Shown: positions 55,088 to 64,000 of the stretch, one piece after another | How positions within the stretch are numbered: position 1 is the first letter of the stretch | Layout of the letters: the number at the start of each line of letters is the position of its first letter | DNA from: Candidatus Nanopelagicus limnes | GTDB taxonomy: Bacteria; Actinomycetota; Actinomycetes; Nanopelagicales; Nanopelagicaceae | DNA length: 64,000 bases | Assembly (NCBI RefSeq): GCF_002287885.2 | Contig: NZ_CP016768.2 | Span: forward strand, 1,116,001 to 1,180,000 | Reading direction: 5' to 3' | Made by a program: the position numbers and the translations under genes | Notes under the pieces: model-generated | The model's input: only the letters and a program-made list of their open reading frames with translations | Told to the model about the DNA's origin: nothing | The model's database searches: none

Positions 55088-56689
55088 TTAAATCACCTCC
55101 ACCTTGCTTTGCCAATTTCCATCAGAATCTATCTGTTGGATGATCCTACTCAGCCAATCACTTTGTGTTTGTGGGTAATCACTTCGCCAATGAGAGCCTC
55201 TTGATTCAGTTCGAAGTAATGCTGATTTCACAATTACAGTTGCAAGTAGATGAAGGTTTGTCGCTTCCCAGGCTTCAATTCTTGGATCTTTACTTGTTAA
55301 CTTAGAAAGCTCTTCTAAGGTTTGCAGAGTTTTTATAAGGGATGCTTCAGATCTTAAAACACCGGCTCCTTCACTCATTGCAATTTGAAGCGGAAGAAGA
55401 ATTTTTGGATCAAGCAAAATACTTTTTCCATCTTCAACTGGTTGCTCCTGGGCAGGTAAATTATTTGAAAGCGCTGCTGCAATTCGAGCACCAAACACTA
55501 ATCCTTCAAGTAATGAGTTAGATGCCAGGCGGTTAGCGCCATGTGCGCCAGTACAAGCTGATTCACCACAAATATAAAGCCCATCTACTGAAGATTTACC
55601 ATTTAAATCTACTAACACGCCTCCTGAGGCATAGTGAGATGCAGGTGCTACTGGGATCTTTTCTTTAGTTGGATTTATTCCATTTTTAATGCATGAAGCA
55701 TAAATAGTTGGAAATCTATGTTCGAAATCTTTTATTTTAGTTGCATCTAACCAAACGTGTGGTTGTCCACTAATCTGCATTTGATTAAATATCTCGATTG
55801 CAACAACATCTCTAGGAGCTAAATCTGCTTGCGGGTGTTTACCAACCATGAATTGTTCATTTTTGTTATTTAACAAAATTGCGCCTTCACCACGTACTGC
55901 CTCACTTATTAATGGTTGTTGCCCACGATTAGCTAGATCTCGCCATAAAACAGTTGGATGAAATTGCACAAACTCAACATCAGCTACTTTTGCGCCGGCT
56001 CTTAATGCCAATGCAACTCCATCACCAGTTGAAACAGCTGGGTTAGTAGTTTGTGAATAAACCTGACCCAGTCCTCCTGTTGCAACAACAACCGCTCTTG
56101 CTAATGCTCTGCCAACACCATCCCTGCTACCGGCGCCAATAACATGCAAAGTTACTCCGCAGACTCTGCCGGTAGGACTTTTTAACGCATCAATTGCAAG
56201 TGCGTGCTCAATTATTTCTATGCCATCATCATCTCTCACAGCTGCAAGTAATGCTCTTGAAACCTCTGCACCAGTTGCATCACCGCCTGCATGCAAAATT
56301 CTATTTCGAAGATGTCCGCCTTCTCTGGTTAATGCAATTTCACCAGTTTCAGATTTATCAAATACTGCACCTTGGGCAATTAATTTTCTAACAGCTTCAG
56401 GTCCTTCTGAAACTAAAACATCAACCGCTTTTATGTCACATAATCCTGCGCCAGCTGCCAAAGTATCTTTCTTGTGTTGATCTGGTGTATCACCGGGGCC
56501 AAGTGCGGCAGCAATTCCACCTTGTGCCCATTTAGTTGAGCCCTCATCAATTCTTGCTTTAGTTACCAATAAAACAGACATCCCATAAGAACGAAGATTT
56601 AGTGCGGTAGTAAGACCTGCAACACCTGACCCAATGACAATTACATCAGCTGATGTGCTCCAACCTGGTGAACCAGTTAACAATTTCAT
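55088..56689 (-). CDS. nadB: L-aspartate oxidase
   Basis: 533-residue FAD enzyme making iminoaspartate for quinolinate. FAD dinucleotide loop is VIVIGSGVAGLTTAL near residue 20; SSTKWAQGGIAAAL-like STKWAQGGIAAALG and REGGHLRNRILHAGGDATG form the substrate region; FVQFHPTVLW and HPQADLAPRDVVA follow; GESACTGAHGANRLASNSL is near 380. The helical C-terminus fits NadB rather than succinate dehydrogenase. Four-base overlap with panC. nadA is not in the window. Confidence 0.96.
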   Translation of the reverse strand: MKLLTGSPGWSTSADVIVIGSGVAGLTTALNLRSYGMSVLLVTKARIDEGSTKWAQGGIAAALGPGDTPDQHKKDTLAAGAGLCDIKAVDVLVSEGPEAVRKLIAQGAVFDKSETGEIALTREGGHLRNRILHAGGDATGAEVSRALLAAVRDDDGIEIIEHALAIDALKSPTGRVCGVTLHVIGAGSRDGVGRALARAVVVATGGLGQVYSQTTNPAVSTGDGVALALRAGAKVADVEFVQFHPTVLWRDLANRGQQPLISEAVRGEGAILLNNKNEQFMVGKHPQADLAPRDVVAIEIFNQMQISGQPHVWLDATKIKDFEHRFPTIYASCIKNGINPTKEKIPVAPASHYASGGVLVDLNGKSSVDGLYICGESACTGAHGANRLASNSLLEGLVFGARIAAALSNNLPAQEQPVEDGKSILLDPKILLPLQIAMSEGAGVLRSEASLIKTLQTLEELSKLTSKDPRIEAWEATNLHLLATVIVKSALLRTESRGSHWRSDYPQTQSDWLSRIIQQIDSDGNWQSKVEVI

Positions 56690-57474
56690 CGCTTACTTCC
56701 CATTGCCATATTGTCGATCAATCGGACCTGATTTACCCAACCGGCGATAATTAGACGCTTATTTCTGGTCTCAGGAGTTGCAAGAGTGAAACTTTCTTCA
56801 TCAACTAGCTCCAAATAATCCAGAGAAAAACCATCTACTTTTTTAATTAATTCTCGAGCATCCTCAATGTTATTTTGAGCTAATGCTTGGTAAATAACCT
56901 GCGCTATTTTTTTATCTTCAACAGATAGCCGAGAGTTACGCGATGAGAGTGCCAAATTACTGGAATCTCGAATCGTAGGAGCTGCAACAACATTTACTGG
57001 CAGCTTTAAATTGTTCACCATTTTTTTAATCAAAAACAACTGTTGAAAGTCTTTTTCTCCAAAAACTGCATGCTTAGGTTGAACTAAATTAAATAGGCGT
57101 TTAACTACAGTGAGCACACCAGTGAAATGTCCTGGCCTTGATTTACCTTCAAAGATATCTCCTATTGATCCAGCTTCTATCTTTTCAATTTGCCCTGGGT
57201 AAATATCTAATTCTGAGGGTGTGAATACTGCAGCTGCCCCAGCCTCTTCAGCGATTTGTAAGTCTTGTTCAAAACTTTTTGGATAAGTTTCTAAATCTGA
57301 TTTATTCTCAAATTGAAGGGGGTTAACAAAAATACTGACAATAACTTTTTCGCCAAGATTTTTACCTAATTTAATTAAAGATTGATGACCAGCATGTAGT
57401 GCTCCCATAGTTGGAACTAATACATCCCATTTTTGGCGCGCCAAATCATCGACAGATTTAATGACTTCAATCAT
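56686..57474 (-). CDS. panC: Pantothenate synthetase
   Basis: 262-residue enzyme joining pantoate and beta-alanine with ATP. The HxGH motif is in VPTMGALHAGHQSLI, followed by VSIFVNPLQF, FEGKSRPGHFTGVLTVV, FGEKDFQQL, and the KMS-like loop SSRNSRLS. Starts 39 bases after folK with GGAG before ATG 57474. Order folK–panC–nadB is that of other actinobacteria except that panD and the small membrane gene found there are missing. Confidence 0.96.
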   Translation of the reverse strand: MIEVIKSVDDLARQKWDVLVPTMGALHAGHQSLIKLGKNLGEKVIVSIFVNPLQFENKSDLETYPKSFEQDLQIAEEAGAAAVFTPSELDIYPGQIEKIEAGSIGDIFEGKSRPGHFTGVLTVVKRLFNLVQPKHAVFGEKDFQQLFLIKKMVNNLKLPVNVVAAPTIRDSSNLALSSRNSRLSVEDKKIAQVIYQALAQNNIEDARELIKKVDGFSLDYLELVDEESFTLATPETRNKRLIIAGWVNQVRLIDNMAMGSKR

Positions 57475-57513
57475 GGCTCCAGTCCTTTCCGGGTACCGGG
57501 CTAGAGGAAGAGT

Positions 57514-57969
57514 TTAACTTGCGCTTTGAATTGATGCCAACAGAGTTTTCACTGCACCAACTCCAGGAATTACCCCTTCTGGATCAATGGCTAACCATGG
57601 TTTTAAAACAAACTCCCTTGATTGTGCCAGTGGATGGGGCAGCTTTAAGAAAAGTGAATCAACTACTTGTTCACCATGCACAATTAAATCCAAATCAATA
57701 ATTCTTGGGCCCCATTTAACCTCGCGTACCCGCCCCATTTGATCCTCTATTTTAAGTAACTCGGTTAAGAGATTTTCAGGAGTTAATAGGCATTCACCAA
57801 TGACAACGGCATTAATGAAATCATCTTGAATTGGCCCGCCAACGGGTTTAGTTTCAAAATATGGTGAGACTTTAATATTTTGTAAAAGATCCTCTAAGTG
57901 AGTAACAGCTATATCTAAATTCAACTTCCTATTTTCAAGGTTTGAACCAAGAGCAATTACTGCCTTCAT
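57514..57969 (-). CDS. folK: HPPK: hydroxymethyldihydropterin pyrophosphokinase
   Basis: 151-residue enzyme that pyrophosphorylates the pterin for folate synthesis. Markers are ALGSNLENRKLNL (start), FETKPVGG, and the active-site stretch GRVREVKWGPRIIDLDLIVHG, with the ATP-binding arginines and the Mg aspartates D-L-D. Coupled to folB by a four-base overlap. Confidence 0.95.
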   Translation of the reverse strand: MKAVIALGSNLENRKLNLDIAVTHLEDLLQNIKVSPYFETKPVGGPIQDDFINAVVIGECLLTPENLLTELLKIEDQMGRVREVKWGPRIIDLDLIVHGEQVVDSLFLKLPHPLAQSREFVLKPWLAIDPEGVIPGVGAVKTLLASIQSAS

Positions 57970-58322
57970 CTACTTCTTTCTATTTCAACTTGAATATCCT
58001 TAAAATTTAATGCAATTGGCGCCTTTGGTTTGTGGACTGTCACCTTCACCGATTTTACCTTCTTAAAATCTTTAAGGATTTTAACCGCAATATTCTCCGC
58101 CAGGCTCTCGATTAATTTTTGAGGTTTACCAGTTATTTGATCATTTATTACCATTGCAACCTGCGCGTAATTAACAGTTTTAGTTAGATCATCATTTAGT
58201 TTAGAAAGTGTCAGTCTTAGCTCAACATCCACAATAAACTTTTGACCTCGCTTTTGTTCACTTTCTAAAACACCGTGAAATCCTTTTGCTTTTACGCCGA
58301 CAATTCTTATTAGATCACTCAT
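57966..58322 (-). CDS. folB: Dihydroneopterin aldolase
   Basis: 118-residue octameric aldolase giving hydroxymethyldihydropterin. It has IRIVGVKAKGFHGVLESE (with the pterin-binding glutamate), the DLTKTVNYAQVA block, KLIESLAENIA and VKVTVHKPKAPI with the catalytic lysine. ATG 58322 is chosen; the open frame to 58391 lies inside folP and lacks homology. Four-base overlaps with folP and folK. Confidence 0.94.
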   Translation of the reverse strand: MSDLIRIVGVKAKGFHGVLESEQKRGQKFIVDVELRLTLSKLNDDLTKTVNYAQVAMVINDQITGKPQKLIESLAENIAVKILKDFKKVKSVKVTVHKPKAPIALNFKDIQVEIERSR

Positions 58323-59116
58323 TTTCGAAGCCTTTCCACAACAGAAATTGCATCTTGATGGGCTTTCACGGCATGAGTGCGCACACCCCAAACTTTAAGC
58401 CTTGCCAGTTCAGTTGTTAAAGCAATGGTGGCCGCTTCTCGTTTGTCTGGTTCAGGTGCGTTCACTAATTCACCTAGAAATCTTTTGCGAGAGGCACCGA
58501 TTAATAACGGGTAACCAAGTAGTTGGAATCTTTCAATATTTCTTAGTATCTCCCAGTTATGTTCACTCTCTTTGGCAAAGCCGATTCCTGGATCCAAGAT
58601 GATTTGTTCTGGATCAATTCCTGCTTTCAATAACTGTGAAACTCGCTCATCTAATTCATCTTTTACTTCTTTGACAACATCTTTATACACGGCTTGTTTC
58701 TGCATTTCCTTTGAATGTCCCCGCCAATGCATTGCTATGTATTGAACCTTTGGATTTTGCGCAATTACTGAAGCCATCTTCTCATCAGCTAACCCACCAC
58801 TAACATCATTTATATAGCTAGCACCAGCAGCAATTGCCTGTTTTGCTACTTCAGATCGCATAGTGTCAACACTTATTACTGCGCCATCTTTTACCAACTC
58901 AGTAACCACTGGGATAACTCTTTCTAGTTCATCTGCTTCACTAACTCGATCAACCCCTGGCTTAGTAGATTCACCACCAACATCGATAATGTCGGCACCT
59001 TCTGCAATCAATCTTCGACCTTGCGTAATTGCATCTTCTTTAGATAGATATTTCCCACCATCAGCAAATGAGTCTGGTGTTATGTTTAAGATTCCCATTA
59101 CTAAGGTGCGAGACAT
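58319..59116 (-). CDS. folP: Dihydropteroate synthase
   Basis: 265-residue TIM-barrel enzyme, sulfonamide target, joining p-aminobenzoate to the pterin. Markers are MGILNITPDSFADGGKY, DIIDVGGESTKPG, SYINDVSGG, ILDPGIGFAKE and PLLIGASRKRFLG with the pterin lysine/arginine. Follows folE by five bases. Confidence 0.97.
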   Translation of the reverse strand: MSRTLVMGILNITPDSFADGGKYLSKEDAITQGRRLIAEGADIIDVGGESTKPGVDRVSEADELERVIPVVTELVKDGAVISVDTMRSEVAKQAIAAGASYINDVSGGLADEKMASVIAQNPKVQYIAMHWRGHSKEMQKQAVYKDVVKEVKDELDERVSQLLKAGIDPEQIILDPGIGFAKESEHNWEILRNIERFQLLGYPLLIGASRKRFLGELVNAPEPDKREAATIALTTELARLKVWGVRTHAVKAHQDAISVVERLRK

Positions 59117-59121
59117 TATTA

Positions 59122-59742
59122 CTACCTGCTTTGATTGATAAGTGAGATTGCTTCAGCCCTAGTTGCAGGATTTAACAGCTGACCACGAACAGCACTTGTT
59201 GTAGTTCGAGCTTGTGATTTTTTAACTCCTCGCATTGACATACATAGGTGTTCGCAATCAATAATTACTATGACTCCACCTGGTTGCAGGATTTCAACTA
59301 AAGCATCAGCAATTTGAGAAGTTAGTCGCTCTTGCACCTGCGGGCGCCTGGCATATAAATCAACAACGCGGGCTAATTTTGAAATTCCAGTTATCCGACC
59401 ACTTTCACCTGGAATGTAACCAATATGTGCCACGCCATGGAATGGAGTTAAGTGATGTTCGCAGTGAGAGAAAACTTCAATCTCTCTAACAATTACTAGT
59501 TCTTTATGGCCGATATCAAATGTTGTAGTCAATACATCCTCAGGTTTTTGCCAAAGACCAGCAAAATTTTCAGCTAACGCTTTTGCAACTCGCTTTGGAG
59601 TGTCCTGTAAACCTTCGCGATCTGGATCCTCTCCTAAAGCGTGTAATAACTCGGTTATCGCTTTTTCAGCTCTTGCTTGATCAAACTCCTTCTTGGCACC
59701 ACCATCATGTGGCCCCATGGATACGGAGTTGATCTCACTCAT
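59122..59742 (-). CDS. folE: GTP cyclohydrolase I
   Basis: 206-residue enzyme opening GTP to dihydroneopterin triphosphate. Zinc ligands are in [13 protein letters not shown] (Cys and His) and [11 protein letters not shown] (Cys), with [14 protein letters not shown] and [11 protein letters not shown] as family blocks. It is the zinc-dependent type IA. Overlaps ftsH by eight bases. Confidence 0.97.
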   Translation of the reverse strand: MSEINSVSMGPHDGGAKKEFDQARAEKAITELLHALGEDPDREGLQDTPKRVAKALAENFAGLWQKPEDVLTTTFDIGHKELVIVREIEVFSHCEHHLTPFHGVAHIGYIPGESGRITGISKLARVVDLYARRPQVQERLTSQIADALVEILQPGGVIVIIDCEHLCMSMRGVKKSQARTTTSAVRGQLLNPATRAEAISLINQSR

Positions 59743-61804
59743 TTACATCCTTAGTTAAATCTTTTTCACTTTTCTTAGCCGCAGTTTTCTTAACTGGTTT
59801 ATCCTCTTCAATCACCTTAATTTTTGCAGGCTTTAGCGCAACCGGTGGTTGGTTTGAAGGTGTGCGATTTTGAGAACCAGTCCATGGCGCTCTTGGTTTA
59901 ACTTTCTTAACCTTCTTAAATACAGCGGCAATCTCTTCCTTGTTTAAGGTTTCATTTTCTAGTAACTCTTCAACTAAACGATCAAGAGTTTCACGATTTG
60001 CTACCAAAATATCAAACGCCTCTTGGTGGGCATTCTCAATCATCTCTCTGATCTCACCGTCAACAATTGCTGCAACATTTTCTGAGTAATCACGTTGATG
60101 GCCATAATCTCGACCTAAGAACGGTTGTGAATCTGAGATACCAAGCTTTATTGCTCCTAACCGCTGAGTCATTCCGTATTGGGTAACCATCGCTCTGGCT
60201 AAATTTGTTGCCTTTTCAATATCATTTGATGCACCAGTTGTTGGATCATGAAAAATTAATTCTTCGGCTGCTCTACCACCCATTGTGTATGCAAGTTGAT
60301 CAAGCATTTGATTTCTAGTAACTGCGTAGCGATCTTCATCAGGTAAAACCATTGTGTAACCAAGCGCCCTACCTCTTGGCATGATCGTTACTTTATGAAC
60401 AGGATCTGTATGTGGCAGTGCGTGAGCAACGAGTGCGTGTCCACCTTCATGATAAGCAGTAATTCTTCGCTCTTCTTCTGTCATTAATCTAGAAACTTTT
60501 TGTGGGCCAGCCATTACTCGATCAATCGCTTCATCAATATCGCTGTTTCTAATTGCCTTGCGCTCTTGACGTGCTGCAAGCAATGCTGCTTCATTTAAAA
60601 CATTTGCTAAATCTGCGCCGGTAAATCCAGGTGTTCGCTTTGCATAAGAGCTCAAATCAACATCTTTTGCAACTGGTTTATTCTTTGCATGCACTGCAAG
60701 AATTGCTGCTCTTCCCTTTAGGTCTGGGCGATCAACTGAAATCTGTCGATCAAATCTTCCTGGACGTAAAAGTGCTGGATCTAAAACATCTGGTCTATTT
60801 GTAGCGGCAATTAAAATAACCTGACCATTAGCTTCAAAGCCATCCATCTCAACTAGCAGCTGATTTAAAGTTTGCTCGCGCTCATCATTTCCGCCGCCAA
60901 GACCTGCACCGCGCTGACGTCCAACTGCATCAATTTCATCAACAAAAACTATTGCAGGTGCATTTTGTTTTGCTTGCGCAAATAAATCACGGACACGAGA
61001 TGCACCAACACCAACAAACATTTCAACAAACTCAGAGCCTGAGATTGAATAGAAAGGAACTTTTGCTTCACCAGCAACTGCCCTGGCAAGTAATGTTTTT
61101 CCAGTTCCTGGCGGGCCATAGAGTAAAACACCCTTAGGAATCTTGGCGCCAATTGCCTTGTATTTTTCCGGGCTAGCTAGAAAATCCTTTATCTCACGTA
61201 ACTCAGCAACTGCTTCATCAGCACCTGCCACATCAACGAATGTGTTGGTTGGCATCTCTTTATTTTGTAACTTAGCCCTTGATCTACCAAAGGATAAAAC
61301 TCGACTGCCTTGTCCACCGCCCATAAACAAAAGAAGTAAAAAGATAATTAGCAAGATTGGCAAAATGCTTAAAATTAATGAAACAAATAGTGATTGCTTA
61401 GGAACTTTGATATCCCAGGTAGTTGAAGGGGGATTACTTGTTAAAAGTTCAACTATAAGCGCTTCCTGACCAGCGACATAGGAGGCTTCAATTTTTGCAG
61501 CTCCATCTACAAATTCACCCTCTTTTAAAACTACTTGAACTTTTTGCTCTCGATCAATTACTAAAGCTGACTTAACATTATTTAATGAAATCTCATTTAA
61601 AATTACAGAAGTTTCAACCTTCTTAAACTCTTCACCAGTTGCTGAAATTTGACCAAAAATACTTACGGCAATCAATGCAGCGATAATCCAGAACAGTGGT
61701 CCGCGCAAAATCTTTCGGGCAGCGGCAGGTGAAGTTTTGTTTGGTTTCTTAGTGTTTTTAATTCCCTTAAATTTTGGGAACTTGAAACTCTTTTTTTGCG
61801 ACAC
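59735..61804 (-). CDS. ftsH: ATP-dependent zinc metalloprotease FtsH
   Basis: 689-residue membrane AAA+ protease for quality control. A basic N-terminal tail, membrane helices near 35–53 and 140–161, external loop between them, Walker A GPPGTGKT (230–237), Walker [12 protein letters not shown] region [20 protein letters not shown] and zinc site HEGGH near residue 455. A long charged tail (lysine/proline rich, after about 640) is usual in actinobacteria. Starts with GTG 61804; no obvious ribosome site. Confidence 0.97.
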   Translation of the reverse strand: MSQKKSFKFPKFKGIKNTKKPNKTSPAAARKILRGPLFWIIAALIAVSIFGQISATGEEFKKVETSVILNEISLNNVKSALVIDREQKVQVVLKEGEFVDGAAKIEASYVAGQEALIVELLTSNPPSTTWDIKVPKQSLFVSLILSILPILLIIFLLLLFMGGGQGSRVLSFGRSRAKLQNKEMPTNTFVDVAGADEAVAELREIKDFLASPEKYKAIGAKIPKGVLLYGPPGTGKTLLARAVAGEAKVPFYSISGSEFVEMFVGVGASRVRDLFAQAKQNAPAIVFVDEIDAVGRQRGAGLGGGNDEREQTLNQLLVEMDGFEANGQVILIAATNRPDVLDPALLRPGRFDRQISVDRPDLKGRAAILAVHAKNKPVAKDVDLSSYAKRTPGFTGADLANVLNEAALLAARQERKAIRNSDIDEAIDRVMAGPQKVSRLMTEEERRITAYHEGGHALVAHALPHTDPVHKVTIMPRGRALGYTMVLPDEDRYAVTRNQMLDQLAYTMGGRAAEELIFHDPTTGASNDIEKATNLARAMVTQYGMTQRLGAIKLGISDSQPFLGRDYGHQRDYSENVAAIVDGEIREMIENAHQEAFDILVANRETLDRLVEELLENETLNKEEIAAVFKKVKKVKPRAPWTGSQNRTPSNQPPVALKPAKIKVIEEDKPVKKTAAKKSEKDLTKDVNE

Positions 61805-61842
61805 CAGTTACATCACTTTCTTAAGACTGTTTTGATAGGGGC

Positions 61843-62394
61843 TTAAGAATAAAGGTGTTTGGCAAGAACACCAATAAACGGCAAATTACGGTACTTCTGG
61901 TTGAAATCTAAGCCGTAGCCGACCACAAACTCACTTGGAATATCAAAGCCAACATACTTTGCCTCAACCTTTACAGTGGCAGCATCTGGTTTTCTAAGTA
62001 CCGTTAAAACTGAAACAGATTTTGCACCACGAGATAGTAAATTCTCAGTCAGCCATGAAAGTGTTAATCCAGTATCTAAAATGTCTTCAACAATTAAAAC
62101 TTCTCTTCCTAAAATATCACTATCTAAATCTTTCAAAATTCTAACTACACCACTTGATTTTGTTCCAGCTCCATAGGATGAAACTGCCATCCAATCCATA
62201 TCAACATGGCGTTGTAAGTGTCTAGAAAAATCAGCCATTGCCATAATGGCGCCCTTTAGAACTCCAACTAAAATTAAGTCTCGGCCTTCATAATCTTTGT
62301 TAACTTGAGCAGCTAACTCTTTTAATCTATTTTGAATCTGTTCTTCACTTACGACAACTCGCTCTATGTCATTTCCAAGTGCTGAAAGATCCAC
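61843..62394 (-). CDS. hpt: Hypoxanthine phosphoribosyltransferase
   Basis: 183-residue purine salvage enzyme converting hypoxanthine or guanine to IMP or GMP. The PRPP loop is VLIVEDILDTGLT (about 99–111); LILVGVLKGAIMAMADF (first strand, pyrophosphate loop) and a C-terminal KYVGFDIPSEFVVGYGLDF with the purine-binding aromatics. The frame is open to 62490, but GTG 62394 is chosen: AAGGAG lies four bases before it and it starts right after the tilS stop. Confidence 0.94.
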   Translation of the reverse strand: MDLSALGNDIERVVVSEEQIQNRLKELAAQVNKDYEGRDLILVGVLKGAIMAMADFSRHLQRHVDMDWMAVSSYGAGTKSSGVVRILKDLDSDILGREVLIVEDILDTGLTLSWLTENLLSRGAKSVSVLTVLRKPDAATVKVEAKYVGFDIPSEFVVGYGLDFNQKYRNLPFIGVLAKHLYS

Positions 62395-62402
62395 GGTGCT
62401 CC

Positions 62403-63365
62403 TTATTGATTGGTTGAGAGGACAATTCTGCCTGAATTTCGCAAAAGCTTCACATTCCCAGGGAGTGATACCTCTTTTTGACCATGCCACTGTGAGATTA
62501 AGGCTTCAGCAGCTGAAATATGTTCAGCAGTTAATGTTCCAGTCGGGGCTCCAGCTTTATAGATTGCAAGACGCAAAACTCGAGTACGGATTGCCTTTGG
62601 TAATCTCTCTAAATCATTCACATCAAGATTTGTTGGATCTACTTGATTAATAAATTCAAGTGCAAATCCATCTAGGGCGTCAGCATCATCTCTAAATAGA
62701 TCAGCACTTCTCACTAAAGCTTCCGTAATTCCTGGTCCAAGATTTTCTTCAAGATTTGGTAGAACATTTCTTCTAACTCTAACTCTAGAAAACTTTGTAT
62801 CTTGATTATGTGGATCATTCCAAAATGTCATGCCAGCTTCAACACATGCTGCTTCAGTCATCTGTCTACTAATCTTTAAAAGTGGCCTGACATAAAGATT
62901 GTTTTCAACTGCCATTCCAGCCAAAGATCTAGCCCCTGAACCACGAGCTAACCCAAGTAAAACACTTTCTGCCTGATCATTTAATGTGTGGGCAAGAAAG
63001 AAATACTTTGGTTGATAGCTATCAATAAATTGGTTAAAGACTTTATATCGAGCTCTTCTTGCAGATGCTTCTAATCCATCTGTTACAACAACTTGCGCAA
63101 CGGCGCTCTCAACCTGCTGATAGCCAATTGACTTTAACTTGCTTATAACTTGTGAAGTTATCTGATCAGATCCTGCTTGTAATCCGTGATCAACCACAAC
63201 TGGAATAATCTTTTGTTCTCCGCGCTCTGCGAATAAAGCTAAGGCCAGCGCCATTGAATCTGCCCCACCAGAGCAACCAAACAAAATAGTTTGAGATGAA
63301 GAGGAAAGAAAAGGTTTGATCGCTTTTCTAATCTCCCAAAGATTTGGTGTGTTAGCGGAGTTCAT
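62403..63365 (-). CDS. tilS: tRNA(Ile)-lysidine synthetase
   Basis: 320-residue PP-loop ATPase that makes lysidine at the CAU anticodon of tRNA-Ile so that it reads AUA. The PP-loop is FGCSGGADSMALAL (32–37 SGGADS), with VDHGLQAGSDQ, LAHTLNDQAES and LARGSGARSLAGM. The short length (no large C-terminal domains) fits actinobacterial TilS. TAATCT lies seven bases before ATG 63365, within the end of the upstream NlpC/P60 gene. The neighbouring hpt and ftsH order is ancient. Confidence 0.95.
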   Translation of the reverse strand: MNSANTPNLWEIRKAIKPFLSSSSQTILFGCSGGADSMALALALFAERGEQKIIPVVVDHGLQAGSDQITSQVISKLKSIGYQQVESAVAQVVVTDGLEASARRARYKVFNQFIDSYQPKYFFLAHTLNDQAESVLLGLARGSGARSLAGMAVENNLYVRPLLKISRQMTEAACVEAGMTFWNDPHNQDTKFSRVRVRRNVLPNLEENLGPGITEALVRSADLFRDDADALDGFALEFINQVDPTNLDVNDLERLPKAIRTRVLRLAIYKAGAPTGTLTAEHISAAEALISQWHGQKEVSLPGNVKLLRNSGRIVLSTNQ

Positions 63366-63372
63366 ACCGCCA

Positions 63373-63378
63373 AGATTA
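63373..63378 (-). promoter_or_regulatory. -10 box of tilS (leaderless type)
   Basis: TAATCT on the minus strand, seven bases before ATG 63365; it overlaps the stop codon of the NlpC/P60 gene. It would let tilS and the genes after it be expressed without the upstream gene. Confidence 0.45.
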
Positions 63379-64000
63379 GACCCGACCCCCGTATGGCATT
63401 AAACCCTTGATGCTATAGATGCTGGAGTAGAGCAAATCTTTATCTTTATTGTGCGCTTCCCACATCATGCCATCCCCGGCATAGATAGATATATGGTGAA
63501 TTGTGCTTACCGTTCCCTTATATGAGTAGAAAACCAAATCTCCAGGCACCATCTCACTTATTGGCACCCGCTTGGTGGCAACCCAATAAAGTGATGAGTT
63601 AAGGCGATCCCAATTTGGCCAACCAAGTCCAGCTGATTTATACGCGGCATAAACCAATCCTGAGCAGTCAAACGTGGTTGGGCCTTCACTTCCCCAAACA
63701 TAATTCTTCTTTGCAAGTACTTGTTTCTTTGCAAACTCAACTGCAGCAAGTCGCATCGCCTCAGTTGATCTAGTACTACTTCTGCCAGTGAATCCAATAT
63801 CTGGCCAAATCTTTGATTGGTCAGGAGTAATTAATGCTCGACCTGCATTTGCCTCTTCCAGCAAAGCAATTTGGCGTTGTTGTTCAAGAGTTAATCTAGT
63901 TTTTTGTGCGACCGCTAATTCTTTAGCTAACTTGTCTTGAATTGCCTGTAATTTATCAACTTCTTCTTGTTGAATTGCTGCTGCTTCATCTGCTGCTTTC
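63376..64000 (-). CDS. NlpC/P60 peptidoglycan hydrolase, C-terminal part
   Basis: The visible 207 residues are the C-terminal end of a gene that continues past the right window edge; the frame stays open to the last base. The first 45 or so residues seen are a charged heptad-like coiled coil (Gln/Glu/Lys/Ala rich). The rest is a C40 peptidase domain with catalytic cysteine in TTFDCSGLVYAAY, histidine in IHHISIYAG and a nearby polar residue in MWEAHN. This architecture is the actinobacterial RipA/RipC-type cell-wall hydrolase, cutting the peptide stem of peptidoglycan outside the cell; a signal peptide should lie beyond the window. Confidence 0.9.
   Translation of the reverse strand, partial: KAADEAAAIQQEEVDKLQAIQDKLAKELAVAQKTRLTLEQQRQIALLEEANAGRALITPDQSKIWPDIGFTGRSSTRSTEAMRLAAVEFAKKQVLAKKNYVWGSEGPTTFDCSGLVYAAYKSAGLGWPNWDRLNSSLYWVATKRVPISEMVPGDLVFYSYKGTVSTIHHISIYAGDGMMWEAHNKDKDLLYSSIYSIKGLMPYGGRV

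Noticed and set aside
58323-58391. N-terminal extension of folB
   Set aside because: The extra 23 residues overlap folP coding sequence, are Cys/Ser/Arg rich without family similarity, and the ATG at 58322 gives the standard four-base overlap.
62395-62490. N-terminal extension of hpt
   Set aside because: It would run inside tilS; the GTG at 62394 has a strong AAGGAG site and the normal family length.
1-64000. CRISPR arrays, insertion sequences, integrases, prophage or toxin–antitoxin pairs
   Set aside because: No regularly spaced repeats, transposase or integrase motifs, or small paired genes were seen by reading; all strands are filled by core genes.

Overview
The window looks like a chromosomal segment of a low-GC, streamlined actinobacterium, most likely a freshwater acI / Nanopelagicales-type organism. 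The evidence is actinobacterial gene order (aspC–murB–rpmG–tRNA-Met–tRNA-Thr; ftsH–folE–folP–folB–folK–panC–nadB–nadC–coaX–lysS–clpC; menE–menA–PLDc_N–ccsB–resB–ccdA–resA), an AT-rich base composition, a tiny actinobacterial bS22 gene, and very tight packing. Neighbouring genes commonly overlap by 1–11 bases, and convergent genes even share coding DNA. Species assignment is inference. Almost everything recognisable is core metabolism; there is no CRISPR array, insertion sequence, prophage or integron.

Layout. 1–5.3 kb: the 3' end of an aspartate-type aminotransferase, murB, three glycosyltransferase-like genes, rpmG, and tRNA-Met, tRNA-Thr and tRNA-Tyr. 5.3–8 kb: an FMN-dependent hydroxy-acid dehydrogenase, a YajQ protein and a RarD-like permease. 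8–24.7 kb: one leftward run menG–nuoABCDEFGHIJKLMN–polyprenyl diphosphate synthase. 24.7–31.6 kb: menF, menD-menC-menB and menE-menA. 31.6–35.8 kb: a system II cytochrome c maturation operon (phosphatase–resA–ccdA–resB–ccsB). Together these encode a menaquinone-reducing complex I, the making and prenylation of menaquinone, and haem attachment to cytochrome c: a respiratory supercluster of about 27 kb.

35.8–41.8 kb: a HAD phosphatase, then a translationally coupled trio (WYL/helicase-associated protein, M20 peptidase, XPB helicase) and a glutaredoxin-like protein. 41.8–46.5 kb: a secreted zinc metalloprotease with Fn3 and propeller-like repeats, bS22, a secreted protein of unknown function, and proC. 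46.5–51.3 kb: a cysteine-rich protein of unknown function, radA and clpC. 51.4–64 kb: a leftward run ending in argA: NlpC/P60 hydrolase (cut by the window edge), tilS, hpt, ftsH, folE, folP, folB, folK, panC, nadB, nadC, coaX, lysS, argA.

Regulation visible in sequence: at least eleven genes have a TANNNT box placed 6–8 bases before their start codon, the arrangement expected of leaderless mRNAs. Many internal operon genes have Shine-Dalgarno sequences or 4-base stop/start overlaps instead. No stretch over 300 bases lacks a gene. The largest gap without any RNA or protein gene is the 146 bases between clpC and argA, which holds two operator-like or hairpin-like dyads.

No clearly new multi-gene system was found. 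The best candidates for something undescribed are the helicase–peptidase–XPB operon, the cysteine-rich protein beside radA, the secreted protease with its embedded antisense terminator, and the dyads before clpC.
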